From positions 53,714,025 through 53,778,024 of the forward strand of contig CP136068.1 in the NCBI GenBank assembly GCA_032622095.1: a stretch of 64,000 nucleotides of DNA. The letters run 5' to 3'. This DNA comes from Siphonodentalium dalli. Its lineage: Eukaryota > Mollusca > Scaphopoda > Gadilida > Siphonodentaliidae. The notes beneath the pieces are model-generated. The model was not told where the DNA came from. It ran no database searches and saw only the letters and a program-made list of their open reading frames with translations. This document shows positions 32,870 to 44,903 of the stretch, piece by piece; position 1 is the stretch's first letter, and the number at the start of each line of letters is the position of its first letter. The position numbers and the translations under genes were made by a program.

Positions 32870-33195
32870 ACTTAAAGGCACGGACGGCCTTGATGGTAGA
32901 TTATAATTTAGAAATAAGTTAACAAATTATGAAAATTTCCTCAAGAAATATATACTAGAAGATTATACTGATAGTATAGTATAATGATAGCTTGAATGCG
33001 ATGTTATCCACAAAAACACTTTGCGTAAGCCGAGCGTTTGTTTATATACAGAAAGTAAAGAGTGTGCGATAAGCAAAGCACTCAAAGTCGTGGTGATGTT
33101 TTATGGAGAGTGATCCATGATCAAAGTTCAAACAGTGTGGTGTCCCCGGTGATGAATGTTTTGCTTATCGCACACACTTTACGTACTGTACTCGG
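32870..33195 (-). mobile_element. relative of the 27150-27800 TIR repeat, inverted
   Basis: GTGCGATAAGCAAAGCACTC (33064-33083) and GTTTTGCTTATCGCACACAC (33158-33177) are the paired ends. The 32880-33045 segment (TCCTCAAGAAATATATACTA, ACACTTTGCGTAAGCCGAGCG) is the reverse complement of 27680-27800. GGCACGGACGGCCTT at 32877 also matches AAGGCCATCCGTGCC at 29332 inverted. Confidence 0.65.
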
Positions 33196-33534
33196 TGTAA
33201 CACAATTTGGATTTTGTTTACTAATGCAGCATACGATCTTGAAAATAACATGATATTTACGCGATTTATTTATGATTGCTATAAGAACAAGATCTGTCTA
33301 TATTTTAACATTCTTTCTGTTTATGGTGGTTTTAACGGATGTAACTATTTTAACAGCAATACCCGTCGCGAAGGCCATCCGTACCTTTTAGTTCATTTAA
33401 TTAACCATAAGATGGAGCTTTCCATTGCGGGCGAATGTTGGAAAGTCAGAACTAATATTTGTTATTCCATTATACAGTACCTTTTAACCACATCAGTCGA
33501 AAATATCTTGGTTAAACGATAATTTTGTTTAATT
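33196..33534 (+). other. interval with an unrecognised frame
   Basis: A 102-codon frame (33214-33522) reads NAAYDLENNMIFTRFIYDCY and VHLINHKMELSIAGECWK. No family recognised. GCGAAGGCCATCCGTACC at 33368 is the dispersed word also seen at 29330, so it is probably repeat-derived. Confidence 0.25.
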
Positions 33535-35010
33535 AATTTGACCTTTGAGTGGGACCTTGACCTTGTAATTAGTGTGACATTGACCTTCAAATGGCCCACA
33601 ACACATGTGGTCATGTGGACCTCTATTGGTTCTTTCATAACCCAGTGCTAATGTTGAAATAGTTTTTCAATTGTTTACTGTAAGAATAATTTAATATAAA
33701 ATCTCCAAATAACCCATCATTAGCCATCGTTGGCATGGGAACTGAAATTTATCAAATTTGTCCGTATTGGATTTTCCTAAATAAAAGATATTCTAACGCA
33801 GTATACATTCAACTACCAGTGTACCAAAATACGTCTGTGTTGCAACCAGTTCATATTAACTGACAGTTTGCATATAACAAGTTATGTTGCGATTTATTGT
33901 TTCTACAATCGACTATATAAATATCACAATTTATGTCTCGTTGTACAGAAAATTGATGTCGGTACATATTTCAAACTGCTATAGTTTCTAATGCAGCTAT
34001 CGATATTCATTCAAATTCACCTTCCCGTGGAGTCTGAATTCCGAAGTTTATAAAATATTGTTGGTGATCGCTATTGGTTATAGATCATAACTAGGTTGGT
34101 AGAAAATATGACTTCTAAAGGATAAATGACCTTGACCTTTATATGTGACCTTGACATTTCAAGGTCACCGTGGATATGTGGAAATGTCGGCCAATATAAG
34201 TGTTTCCATAAACCAATGTAAAGTTTTAGGTAGTTGTTCAATTATTCACGACACGCACAATTTAATATAAAATTCCAAATATCTGATTATTAGCCATAGT
34301 TGCCATGGAAACTCAAATTTATCAAATTTGTCCCAATGGGATTCTCCTAAATAAAAGATATTCTAACGCAGTATACATTCAACTACCAGTGTACCAAAAT
34401 ACGTCTGTGTTGCAACCAGTTCATATTAACTGACATTTTGCATATAACAAGTTATGTTGCGATTTGTTGTTTCTACAATCGACAATATAAATATCACAAT
34501 TTATGTTATGTCTCATTGTACATAAAATTGATGTCGGTACATATTTCAAACTGCTGTAGTTTCTAAAGCAGATATCGATATCCATTCAAATTGACCTTCC
34601 CGTGGAGTCTGAATTCCGAAGTTTATAAAATATTGTTGGTGATCGCTATTGGTTATAGATCATATGACTGCTAAATGATAAAAATCCTGATTTTTAACAA
34701 CGACCTTGACCTTTATAAGTGACCTTGACATTTCAAGGTCACCGTGGATATGCGGAAATGTCGGCCAATATAAATGTTTCCATAAACCAATGTAAAGGTT
34801 TAGGTAGTTGTTCAATTATTCACGATACGCACACTTTAGTATTAAATTCCAAATATCTGATTATTAGCCATCGTTACCATGGAAACACAAATTTATCAAA
34901 TTTGTCCCAATAACCTTGTATTAAAAAAATTATATTCTAATGCAGTACATATTCAGCTGTCCAGTAAACCAAAAGGCATTAGTGTTGCAATTAGTTTTGG
35001 GCTGACCCCA
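33535..35010. repeat. ~571-bp tandem repeat, about 2.6 copies, rich in TGACCTTGAC
   Basis: TTCTAACGCAGTATACATTC recurs at 33791, 34361 and (diverged) 34934. Each unit carries GACCTTGACCTTTATA and CATTTCAAGGTCACCG, ACCAATGTAAAG and GCCATNGTTGCCATGGAAAC. The TCAAGGTCA words equal the extended half-site of monomeric nuclear receptors, but such words are common repeat components in invertebrate genomes. Confidence 0.9.
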
Positions 35011-36599
35011 TTTTTCGGCTAGATCGCCTGTACTATTGTACCATGTTACTCCGGGACATAATGATGCGTAATTCTATTTAAAATTGCTACCAGAATGGTG
35101 CCCATTATTGACGAATCTTGCATTCATGAGCATTCGTGCTCAGGTAATCCGTGTCCCTTGAAATAGGTGGCAATTTGAGCGAGGTATTTACAGATGAACA
35201 GGATTATTTAAAACGAAGAACCGAGTGACAGTATGAATGCCAGTTACCTTTGACATAATCAATATGAAATTTCTTAAACCCGACAATAGAAGGTCAATTT
35301 TTCTAAATGAATATTATTCCAAGTGCTACCAGATATAATGGTACATATGAGGTGGACATGTCGCGGATACCATTATCGAAGTCTGGGCTAGACGGGTTGA
35401 TGCGGGTTCACACACCCGACTTGATTGGGCGAAAATTGGGACCGATTTTAAAGCTAGATGTGGAAACACCTCATTGTGCTATCCGATAAATACATGACCT
35501 CTTCCATAAGAAATGATCATTTGTTCACACTCACTTGAGCAACCACATTTGAAGCAATGATTTTGATTCTGAGTCAGTGTCTCCATTAATCTGTTATATA
35601 CACAATGTACAATTGCTGTATAATAGCTTCGACCCACAGAAGACGGCCGTGATAACACCGACTGAATTGTTCCAGAACCTAAATCACAATCGCCGCTTTC
35701 ATTGACTAGTGTCCAATAACGCAAAGATGATATTCAGAAAAAGATAGCGCTCGTCGTACAAAATTAGTTCAGATTTTGCATCTTCGGAAAATTATCTGAT
35801 CAGTGATAAACATAATAATAGTCATGTCCAGAATGAGAATCCCTCCTGTGTGTCTAACTTAATTGTGCGGCTTCTGTTGAACAAGATCGTCATGAAGGAC
35901 CGCTTTATTTGCAATATATGAATGCGATAACCTTCATAAATATCAAATGCTGTTTCCAACTTGGTGGAAAAGTAAACTTGTCTACGTTATGTTACATCTG
36001 AACGGGTCATATTCAGACCAAGAGACCTGCTGCTGTTGCAAGCACCATTGGTGTTTGAAACGTAAAACCCATGTCATTAATGTATCAATCGGGCTGTATT
36101 CAATATTCGTATTTACAGGCAACACCGGCGGAAAACAATATGGCGAATAATTTCTCGTCCCCACATCGTCCCGATTGTACAAAGACATATGCATGTATTT
36201 CCTACACGCTGTTCAGTAAATACTAAACTACGGCTATCGTGTCCAGTTACTGATTTCGCTCAGCACATTCGGAGTTGTTATGGATGAGTTATCATAGATC
36301 AGATTCTGGTCTGCACAGAAGTTGTTGCTATATGTCATTTCTGAGATGGAGCGACAAATTACACCAAGACTCGTGATCCCATTTTGTTTTACCCATTTGC
36401 ACATCAAACACCACCACAATATAATATTAGGATACGCACTATACACGGTCCACTCACGTCGCGCATGTTGGGATAACTATATATCCTCTCGCTGGTGGGT
36501 ACCAATCTGGTTGTCATTTTAATAGAACTGGCCACTGTTACGTCCTAGTATTGCAAAATGATATGAATATAATAGGACTATTGGTTTGATAAGACAGTG
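35011..36599. other. interval with weak coding candidates
   Basis: A - strand frame at 35724-35479 (81 codons, ending NHCFKCGCSSECEQMIISYG) is Cys-bearing and protein-like but unrecognised and without clear splice sites. Other frames are short. No RNA gene seen. Confidence 0.3.
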
Positions 36600-38085
36600 C
36601 ATTGCGATGGTGGTGCTAATTGCGACATGACAGGTTTTACAATTTCCATCCATATACCGGCCACCGTATTGGCAGCCATCTTGGTGTTAATATGTCATGT
36701 AGTAACCGCCGACGGCATAACATTATCGTATATACAAATTATATCCACCCACGCTACACTATTGTCTTTATGAATTTCCGAGAAGATGACAAAAATAGGT
36801 TTTCGATTAGTTTTGGACTAAACTAATTAAATATTTAATAAAAACATGGGACCAGGAGGTGCTTTGTGTACCGGAGTCACTTAAGTGTTCTAGTCGATGG
36901 ATCGGGATATATATATATTACATAAAACTGTAGCAGTTTATCGACGGCCGTTGTGTTAGTTAAGCCATTTTGGCAAGTAATCGTGCGTTCTTAGAAATTT
37001 CACAATTCCCACCTATATACCGGCCACCATATTGGCAGCCATCTTGTGTTATTCGGCCAGTTTTTAAACCAAGACGGAACGAAATTACCATATACACTAA
37101 TTATCTCCACCCTTTATACATTATTTCATTTTTGCCTCTCGGAAGAAGGCAAAATGCATTTTAGATTATCTTTTTGTGGAAAAAATCTAAAATTTTGAGT
37201 CAGGAGGTACATTATGTAATATTGTTACTTTATTGCTCGACTGTATCGATCGAAACATATATATTAGACAAAACCTTAGCAGATTATGATGATGATGATG
37301 TAGATTATGATGATGATGATGCTGATGGTGATGAAGATTAGCATAATACAGTTGACGATTATAGTGATGACGAGATGATGACGATGACTATGTTGTAAAT
37401 AGTATATATATGTTCACATTCATCTCTAATTTCATGTTAATTCATGATTGAGTTAATAAAGCATTCCATCACGACCGTTGTGTTAATATCGTAATTTGGC
37501 ACATAATCGTGCGTTCTGTGTGCCTTACACCACAGCCCGACGCCTCTCAGCTTTATGGGGAGGGTTGATTTTTCTGCCTTTGATACAAAATAATGCGACT
37601 AACAGCGATAAGCAATATATTATAACGTAGCTAATTGGCCGTAGTTTCCCATGGTATAAAATAATTGGACAAAACCATCTTACTTCTGATTGTATAAGAA
37701 ACGAATGACAACGCTTTGCTTGAATCGTCATATTCTTCTCATCCTAAAAATTATTTGACGTCATTGACTGTCATTCCGAGATTCAATGGTTACACGTATT
37801 ACCTAACTCTTGTTATCGCCCCATTCATAGTTATCAAAATTGGATGGATATCTCTTCTCAAAATGTGTGAAAATACTTTGTCAAAAATGTCGGCTCTATT
37901 TAAAATATGATCGATGTTTTCATCTGGTGCCTCAATAAAACTACGCGGTGCGAAAAAGTCCGCCTATCTGACAAATCCAACATCCGGATTCCGAAAGCTA
38001 AGTGTTCATGCTAATAAAAAATGTAGGTCTCATAAATTCCCTCTCCAGGCGACACCTATGTCCATATTTTCCTAAACTATTCGGA
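36600..38085 (-). repeat. large repeat, inverted counterpart of 31250-32490
   Basis: CCGGCCACCGTATTGGCAGC (36657) and CCGGCCACCATATTGGCAGC (37020) are two tandem ~365-bp subunits that match, inverted, the subunits at 32090 and 32440. 37540-38085 matches 31250-31800 inverted (TTTCCCATGGTATAAAAT, TTATTTGACGTCA, CGACACCTATGTCCATA). Confidence 0.7.
37286..37345 (+). repeat. GAT trinucleotide microsatellite
   Basis: Two GATGATGATGATG runs separated by TAGATTAT or CTGATGGTGATGA. Noncoding. Confidence 0.85.
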
Positions 38086-39849
38086 CATGGGATGTTTCTC
38101 CCGGAATAGCCCACATAATATACGCTTTTTCCTTTCTTCGGGGAATTGGGTGATTTTATATCATATTCTGGACCAAATAGGACCAAATATATGTCCATTG
38201 TTAACGACATGCTTTCTGTATTTTACAGGCGCGGAAAGGAATCACTGCTTGGGTATCGTCTCCACAATTCTTACAGCATTCATTCTATCGAAAATCACAT
38301 CATAGTCATTGAACATTGTAGAGCAAAATGATGTACATATTGGTTTTGTATCGTGATTCGTCTTTTAGTGTAATTAAATGTCTTGCTTACACTTCTCAAA
38401 TTACTGACATGTTAAACATTTGCGAGGCCTCATGTAGATCGACAGCTATATAATTATGTTGGAAAAAACTATTCCGTGCAACAGTTCACATCGGTTTCTA
38501 CGTAGACACCGGTTTCATAAATGTGCAATATTTTAGTCCGCATTATGTGATACCGCTATAATTGTGCAAAACAATTAACAATTGGGTGTTATATGTTGAG
38601 TTTATCATAGTTCATACCATTGGACGGGTTTTCCGCCAAACAAATGGAACATTACAATCTATTTATGGTTAATTTTTGGCGTGGTTATATTGACCCCTTA
38701 TATTGGAGAGAAATAAAACATACGTATAGAATCTTACATATATATTATAAACTAGCAGGGTTACCCGGCGTTGCCCAGGTTAATGTATGCTGTGGATATG
38801 TGTTGGGAATAGAGAATGCTCTTGCTTAAAGTGTTATACATTTTATCATAAATTGTATATTCAAATAGCATCACAAAACAGTGATTATTACAGTCATGAA
38901 ATATAAGTAATGGCTCACGATTATGTTTATCGCGATTAATCCGTTCCACCAATAATGAAGTATTTATTTATTTACAACTGCGTATACATTAGACGTTATA
39001 ATATGACACATGAACATCATAAACACATTAGTTCGATAAAAGATGATAATTGGGTTTTACATATTGAGATGCATCAATCAATATAGTGGGTTGGACTAAG
39101 ACCTGGCTATCATATCTCCATGAAGATACAGATGTTTCAAAGAAATTTCCAGGTGCTCCTCTGTTCATGGTGCTATATATTGGCTAAATATTCTTAGTTT
39201 AAACGAAATGTTGCCGCGCACGTATATCAGCTACATGTGCCAGGCACAGAGCGAGATTTTGAGTTGTTTATGTCAGTCGATGAGTCTGTTCTAAAACCCT
39301 TGTCAGATGTCAGTATTGGTAGGATCCTGAAATGTCTTGTGCTACTAACTGCATTTTCCGAAGAAACTATATTTGACTGCACACTGTGACCACTATTTTT
39401 GAACAGGCCTTCCATATCTCTTGACAAATTGTTACTTTTTGTGGAAACTGTATTGAATGGAACAGACTAAATTGTGTTATTATATATATGCAATCCTCTG
39501 ACGGTTCGATGTCTCTCAGTTTGCACGAATATATGTATCTCTTCAATAGAATGATAAATATACGTTTAATGCTTCTTCTAGTTATCTCTTTTTGCTAGCT
39601 CATTGTGTGAATGCCTTGATTGCCATTCCCATATAAATATGACTGTTAAGAAGATATAATTGTTCAAGTGACTTATATGGGTCACCATATGTCGGGATTG
39701 TGAAATGTGAACGCCCAACTACTTAACATGATATGGAGATGACCTGGTGACTGTATATAACTTATATGTGGATATAGGCGAATAGCAATCTTATCAATGA
39801 TAGTGCATATCCGCTCGCCACCCGTGACGCAAAGGACACCAAATGTGAT
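38086..39849. other. noncoding interval with an RTE/SINE-like head at about 38752
   Basis: ACTAGCAGGGTTACCCGGCGTTGCCCAGG (38752-38780) resembles the head of the 27800 repeat and of RTE-like or SINE families. Its body is not preserved. Remaining sequence is AT-rich; the - strand frame 39427-39227 is Ser-rich and unrecognised. Confidence 0.45.
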
Positions 39850-41545
39850 TTAATTCATGGTATATCATTAGAGAAAAAAGTGTATGAATTTGGTGGAATT
39901 TGGTTTATTAAATCAATGGTTGATGCAACGCTGACTCGAACAACGCCATATTGCGAAGGTGATTATGTATTCGTTTGGTGGAAATCAGCGACAAAACTGT
40001 TTCACCATATTTTTTTTAATTTCCCCTCCCACCAACAGCGTCATTTTAGAACATTTTTACCCGCACCATTATCTTCCTTGTAAAAAGTTACCCCTCTTAG
40101 AACGCCTTGGTGCCATCTCGACTGTACCGCGTGAAGTTATATATAGAACGTACACAGACAGACAAAAAAACAGACAGACAGCACGATTTTATTTCTTGTA
40201 TCATTTGAGAAGAACGTGTCTGAATTTGATGGTCATTGGTACTAAAAATATTTTGTATCAGTTTTGGTGACACTCCCGTCCCTATTTCGGACTCAAGCTG
40301 CACACACTAAGACTCATTAGAGATTAGAGATGCATATATATGAAATTGGTGAAAATTGGCGATTATACAAATTCGTATCAAATTTAAGGTCCCCATATAT
40401 CTCGCCCATAGGGCACCAATTTGGTGTATCTAAACCACACGATAAGATTCCTCGTATCACGGAGAAGAATATGTATCAATCTGGTGGAAATATGCACTAA
40501 AAATATAGATATAATTTTTTGTGTCCCTCTCATCTCTATACACTACTGACTCGAATGGCCCTACTTGTGACATCCTTAAACCACACGATTACACTCCTGA
40601 TATCATGGAGATGATTGTTTATAAGTTTGGTGATAATCGGCGACTAAACAATTTTTTTAATCAAATTTGGTGCCAATCCCTCCCCTCTCCATCTCTCACC
40701 AAACAGCACCACTATGGCGTCTTTAAATCACGATTAGATTCCTCGTATCATGGATAAGAACGTGTGTCAATTTGGCGGAAATTGGCGCTAACAAAAATTT
40801 GTGTATCAATTTTGGTGCCCCTGTCCCTTTCAATGCAACCCTGACTCGAATGAGGCCACATTTGACAGATAAAAGCCACACCATTAGACTCCTCATACCA
40901 TGGGGATGATTTTGTATCGGCGACTTACTTGTATTATCAAATTTAGTGCCCACCCCTCCCAATCTCGCATCCAAAAACAACAATTTGGCGTTGTTAAATC
41001 GCACAATTAGATTCCTTGTATCATGAAGAAGAATATATATCAATTTGGTGGAAATCGGCGCTAAAATTAATTTTATCAATTTTTGGTGCCCCTCTCCCCT
41101 TCCGTTCATCCCTGACTCAAACGACGCAACTTTTGACATATTTAAACCACACCGTTGGATTCTTCATATCATGGGGATGATTATATGTAAGCTTCGTGGC
41201 AATCGGCGACAGAAAAAAAATCTGCCCACCCCCTCCTTCCGGACACCCCTGACGCGAACGGCGCGACTTTTGCCATATTTAAACCATGCCATTAGATTCC
41301 TCATATTATGGGGATGATTATATATAAGTTTGGTGGCAAACGGCGACAATTTTTTTTCTGCCCCTCCCCCTTTTATGCCCCTGACAACAACGGCGTCACT
41401 TTAGAAAATTCTAACCCCGACCATTATCTTTCTCGTAAAAGGCTACTCCTAGTAGATCCCTTTGGCATCATCTATAGATGGTCCCCTGTGAATTTCTATA
41501 GAACACAGACAGACAGACAGACATTCGCAAATATAGATATAGACT
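39850..41545 (+). mobile_element. RTE-like/SINE tail with degenerate ~135-bp modules
   Basis: CTGACTCGAANRRCGCNAC, TTTAAACCACACNATTAGATTC, CTCATATCATGGGGATGATT and TTTGGTGGAAATCGGCGACA follow one another and repeat (41113, 41249 and 41383 are ~135 bp apart; earlier copies at 39930, 40548 and 40846). Two subtails with CACAGACAGACAGAC occur at 40151 and 41504, so two insertions or a duplicated tail may be present. Architecture parallels the 27800-29328 repeat. Confidence 0.65.
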
Positions 41546-42364
41546 AACTGATATCAATAGAGATATTCCGCTTGTAGCGTTTGTAGGGATTGTATCGATT
41601 GTGCGTGTGTACCATTCGTAACTGCGCACTTCGTAGATATATATCCGTGTGTATCACGTGAATAAGGCTGGACGCCAATGATGATATATACTGTATAGTA
41701 CTTGTATAGCTGTTGTAACACAATTTTCAATCGAAAATATTGGAAAACTTTAGTTATAAAAACAAAAATACTAAATTATTGTCACAAAACGGTCCCGCGT
41801 TGTGTCTTCACAATTGGTGATTAATGGTATGCGACCTCGCCTTAATCCAGAACGGACTAGTCCCGGTCGTGTTTTATGATCTGATCTGACAGTATATTGC
41901 GTGGTGGCACACATATACAAACTGCTCAAGGCTACGCGCAAAAAAACAATTTCGGTTTTCGAGGAAATATGACACCGAATTATTAAAAGAGGAGAAAATG
42001 GAATGTGAATTTGGCAAGATGGGCTGAAAGTAGATGGAAGGAGAGAATATAGCAGAGTTATGATTGTTTGTACATCGCACCTGCAAGCACAATATATCAA
42101 AAGCGAGTTTGCGATTTCAAACAGGTGCGGGTACGTTTCCACCAATATAAGACCGAGTTGGCCCCTTGTTTAGGCGAAAATTTACTCATATTCAGCGTTG
42201 GGTTGGAATCTTTCAACAGTTTCGAAGTGTCGGAGCACAAGATGGTCAAAAATGATCTCAAGATAAATTGGTATTATGGTCTGGAATTAGGCCGGTTGGG
42301 GGTGGGTCGGTTGGATATTTGAACTTAGAAACAATAAAGAGCGTTCAATGTTTTTGTTTGTTTA
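41546..42364. other. interval flanking the LINE remnant
   Basis: Overlapping frames on both strands (42145-41771 minus, 42068-42322 plus) have no recognised domain. AATAAAGAGCGTTC at 42339 includes a polyadenylation-like word on the + strand. Confidence 0.35.
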
Positions 42365-43745
42365 AAAAAAAGAAAGTTTTTATTGATCAAGATTAAATGT
42401 ATATAAATATTGTAACAAGATTTGCAAAAAAAGATCACACACTAACTCTTTCATCCCCAGTCTATCAGTAACTTTCATACCTCCTTTCGCTCACATGCTC
42501 TTTCACTCATCGCGACAAGTTTATAATTATACACGTTTCTGGTATGGGTCCCGCAAGCTATGTTAGACATATGTTTAGTCAAAGAGCTAATATCGGTAGG
42601 TTCAAGGCTTATAAGATATTAATTGTGTATATATAGCTCTTTGCTAAGTATAATGGGATTTTGATTGATGTTGAAATAAGTTTTTTCCCTTTCTGGTGGG
42701 TCAACTCGGCGGTTTTTCGGCACTTATTCCTCGGGAACGATATTTTGATACATCATGGTTTGTTTGCTTCTGACGTTTTGTTAAGAGCTTCAATGATTAA
42801 AAACCAGTTTTTCTCAAAAGAGGGTAATTTCATTTGGCACTGTGCCAACAATTTCTCCTGTAAATATCTAGATTGTAGTTCTGATAGAAAGGATTTTAGT
42901 GATAACATATCAGGATTAAATTTAGTTTTGTATATGTATTGTTTTATCAGTAGCCAAAACAGATTCATCATAGAGTTACCGCCCATTGATAGGGATCCAA
43001 GAATTGCAATCTTTCTTGTGGCTAACAAGGCGATACCATTTGATTTGCACCAAATAGTAACATCATTTATAAAGTTTTTTACAAGCGGGCAGTCCCAAAA
43101 AATATGGGATATATCTTCAGATGTTGTGCCGCAGCGATTACATAAATCATTTTGTTCTAGGTTGACCATTTTAAGAAATTTCTTTGTGGAAAGTATTCTA
43201 TGATTAATTCTATATTGTAACCACCACATTTTCGTGTCAGGCGTCGTGGTGAAAGCAAGCCGGTTGTAGTTTTCCCATTGAATGTCATTATCCTCAAATT
43301 CAGCCTGCCATTTTGTATGGGATTTTGGTACGATATTCATTGAATTTAAAATTTTGTAGAAGTCCTGTCCACCATGAGTATTGTTCAATGGGATAACAAA
43401 ATTACTTGGAAGGAAAGGGCTTTCAATACGAAATAAGGGTTGGTTGAGCTTTTGTGACATAGCTATTATTTGTTGGCGGATGCTGTTCATTGTCAGAAAA
43501 TCTGTACGTATATGATAACATTCGAATAAAGATTGTTCTGTGTGTAATATGCCACCTCTTTGAAACAAGTCATTTACATATATAATTCCTTTTTTTCGCC
43601 ATGAAAACAAATTAATGGTATGTCCTTCCAGTTTTATATCGGGGTTGTTCCAAACAGTGCATGCCTGAAATCGATTTTGTTTCTTATTTTTTTCTAACAT
43701 ATTTGCAAAAGCCAGTAGTACGTCATGCCAGAAAGGATTGTTCAC
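42365..43745 (-). mobile_element. 5'-truncated L1/Tx1-like non-LTR retrotransposon
   Basis: The C-terminal ORF2 region is followed on the - strand by a ~390-bp 3'UTR ending in AATAAAAACTTTCTTTTTTT near 42365. The 5' part, including endonuclease and RT catalytic boxes, is missing at about 43745. Confidence 0.8.
42753..43745 (-). CDS. C-terminal part of L1/Tx1-type LINE ORF2
   Basis: The 330-codon frame starts NPFWHDVLLAF, followed by WNNPDIKLEG and RKKGIIYVNDLFQRGG, and later WWLQYRINHRILSTKKFL and CNRCGTTSEDISHIFWDC. This order, a His-x(4)-Cys zinc cluster after Cys-x2-Cys and a Trp-rich tail, is typical of the ORF2 end in the L1/Tx1 clade of fish and invertebrates. The frame is intact to its stop despite the truncation, so the copy is not very old. 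The + strand frame at 42661-43203 is its shadow. Confidence 0.8.
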   Translation of the reverse strand: MNNPFWHDVLLAFANMLEKNKKQNRFQACTVWNNPDIKLEGHTINLFSWRKKGIIYVNDLFQRGGILHTEQSLFECYHIRTDFLTMNSIRQQIIAMSQKLNQPLFRIESPFLPSNFVIPLNNTHGGQDFYKILNSMNIVPKSHTKWQAEFEDNDIQWENYNRLAFTTTPDTKMWWLQYRINHRILSTKKFLKMVNLEQNDLCNRCGTTSEDISHIFWDCPLVKNFINDVTIWCKSNGIALLATRKIAILGSLSMGGNSMMNLFWLLIKQYIYKTKFNPDMLSLKSFLSELQSRYLQEKLLAQCQMKLPSFEKNWFLIIEALNKTSEANKP

Positions 43746-44125
43746 GACATTAGCTTTGTTTTTTAGAAAAGCATGGTTGTATGTCAGAAATAGGTGGTCT
43801 TTGGTGATAGGAAGGTCGGTTCAAGAGCGTTCAATGTTAGTCTATTACTTATATGTTATAATAAAGAGGGTGTGTTTCACTACCGTCTGTGCGAAACATC
43901 GAAAACAGATGAAAAATCGCAACATTTTTCATTTCGTTTCAATTTAATTAAGGCTTGGTCCCTATATACCGCACTAATTTGCCTATACATCATTCTCAAA
44001 GTCCGTTCAAGGGGTAAACATCTATTTAAATGAGCAATCAGTCATCAACCACACGCGATGATACCACCATCAAGTAACTAAAGGGTTGTCTCCAAAAGAG
44101 TAATAAATGTACATGTATAATTCCA
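43746..44125. other. noncoding interval
   Basis: AAGAGCGTTCAATG at 43825 repeats a word from 42343 and 59.4-59.75 kb. No gene. Confidence 0.35.
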
Positions 44126-44903
44126 CGGTATATAAACACCTCAAAAAATAAAGTCCCCCCCCTAATATATTCGGTAATATTTTATGAGATATTGGATGGA
44201 TTTTGACGAAACTTTACGCTAATACTTAGTGGTGTCTGATACACAACCTATGTGAGGCACCGTCCTGTGAGTTATGTTATGGCCGGCTGAGCATGAATTT
44301 AATGGAAGAGGGGTGCTTTTCAAAAGTTGCAAAACACTGAGGTAGAGTTGACAGTCAATCCATTGTTCACACACGTTGTTACTGGCTGTAAATGTGGTCT
44401 AAAAGTGACACTGTGAGTCCACGATAACATGCGTGTCACATTCGGGACACAATGTTCCTGCTGAATGCCCAGGCCATTCAGTCTAACCACATTCCTTTGG
44501 AATGACACCTTGAAGTTTCATGCTGTGAGCAACACAGAGTTATTGAAATCAGTCTCTTTGAAGCCATTTTTCAGTAAACCATGTTCCCACCATGTAGGCC
44601 ATTGAGGTACCAACAGATAGGGATGTTCCTAGCCTGTGCGAGAAGTGGGGACCAAGGCCCAGCTAAATGTCTGTGATCACTCTACCTGTGTTTTTGCAAC
44701 TTTTGAAAAGTGCCCCTCTCTCATTCAATTTGTGCCCACTCAGCCATATCTCACAGCACAGTAATTAGCACACATGATGTTTTGGTAACACAAATCATTT
44801 GTGGAAAGTTTCATCAAAATCCATCCAATATCTCATAAAATATTACCGAATATATTTGTGGGGGGGGGGGGAGACTTTTTTTTTTGGAGGTGTTTATATA
44901 CCG
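44126..44903. mobile_element. 778-bp element with long inverted ends
   Basis: CGGTATATAAACACCTC, a C8 run and ATATATTCGGTAATATTTTATGAG ATATTGG are mirrored at 44815-44903 with G12 at 44860-44871. Further inside, GGGGTGCTTTTCAAAAGTTGC AAAAACAC pairs with its complement at about 44692. The whole is a foldback with ~210-bp arms. On the - strand a 62-codon frame lies between the arms; it is unrecognised. Confidence 0.8.

Noticed and set aside
35307-35489. 60-codon + strand frame
   Set aside because: Protein-like in places but without homology or splice signals; left as unassigned.
42661-43203. 180-codon + strand frame
   Set aside because: It is antisense to the L1/Tx1-like ORF2 remnant, which has clear homology.
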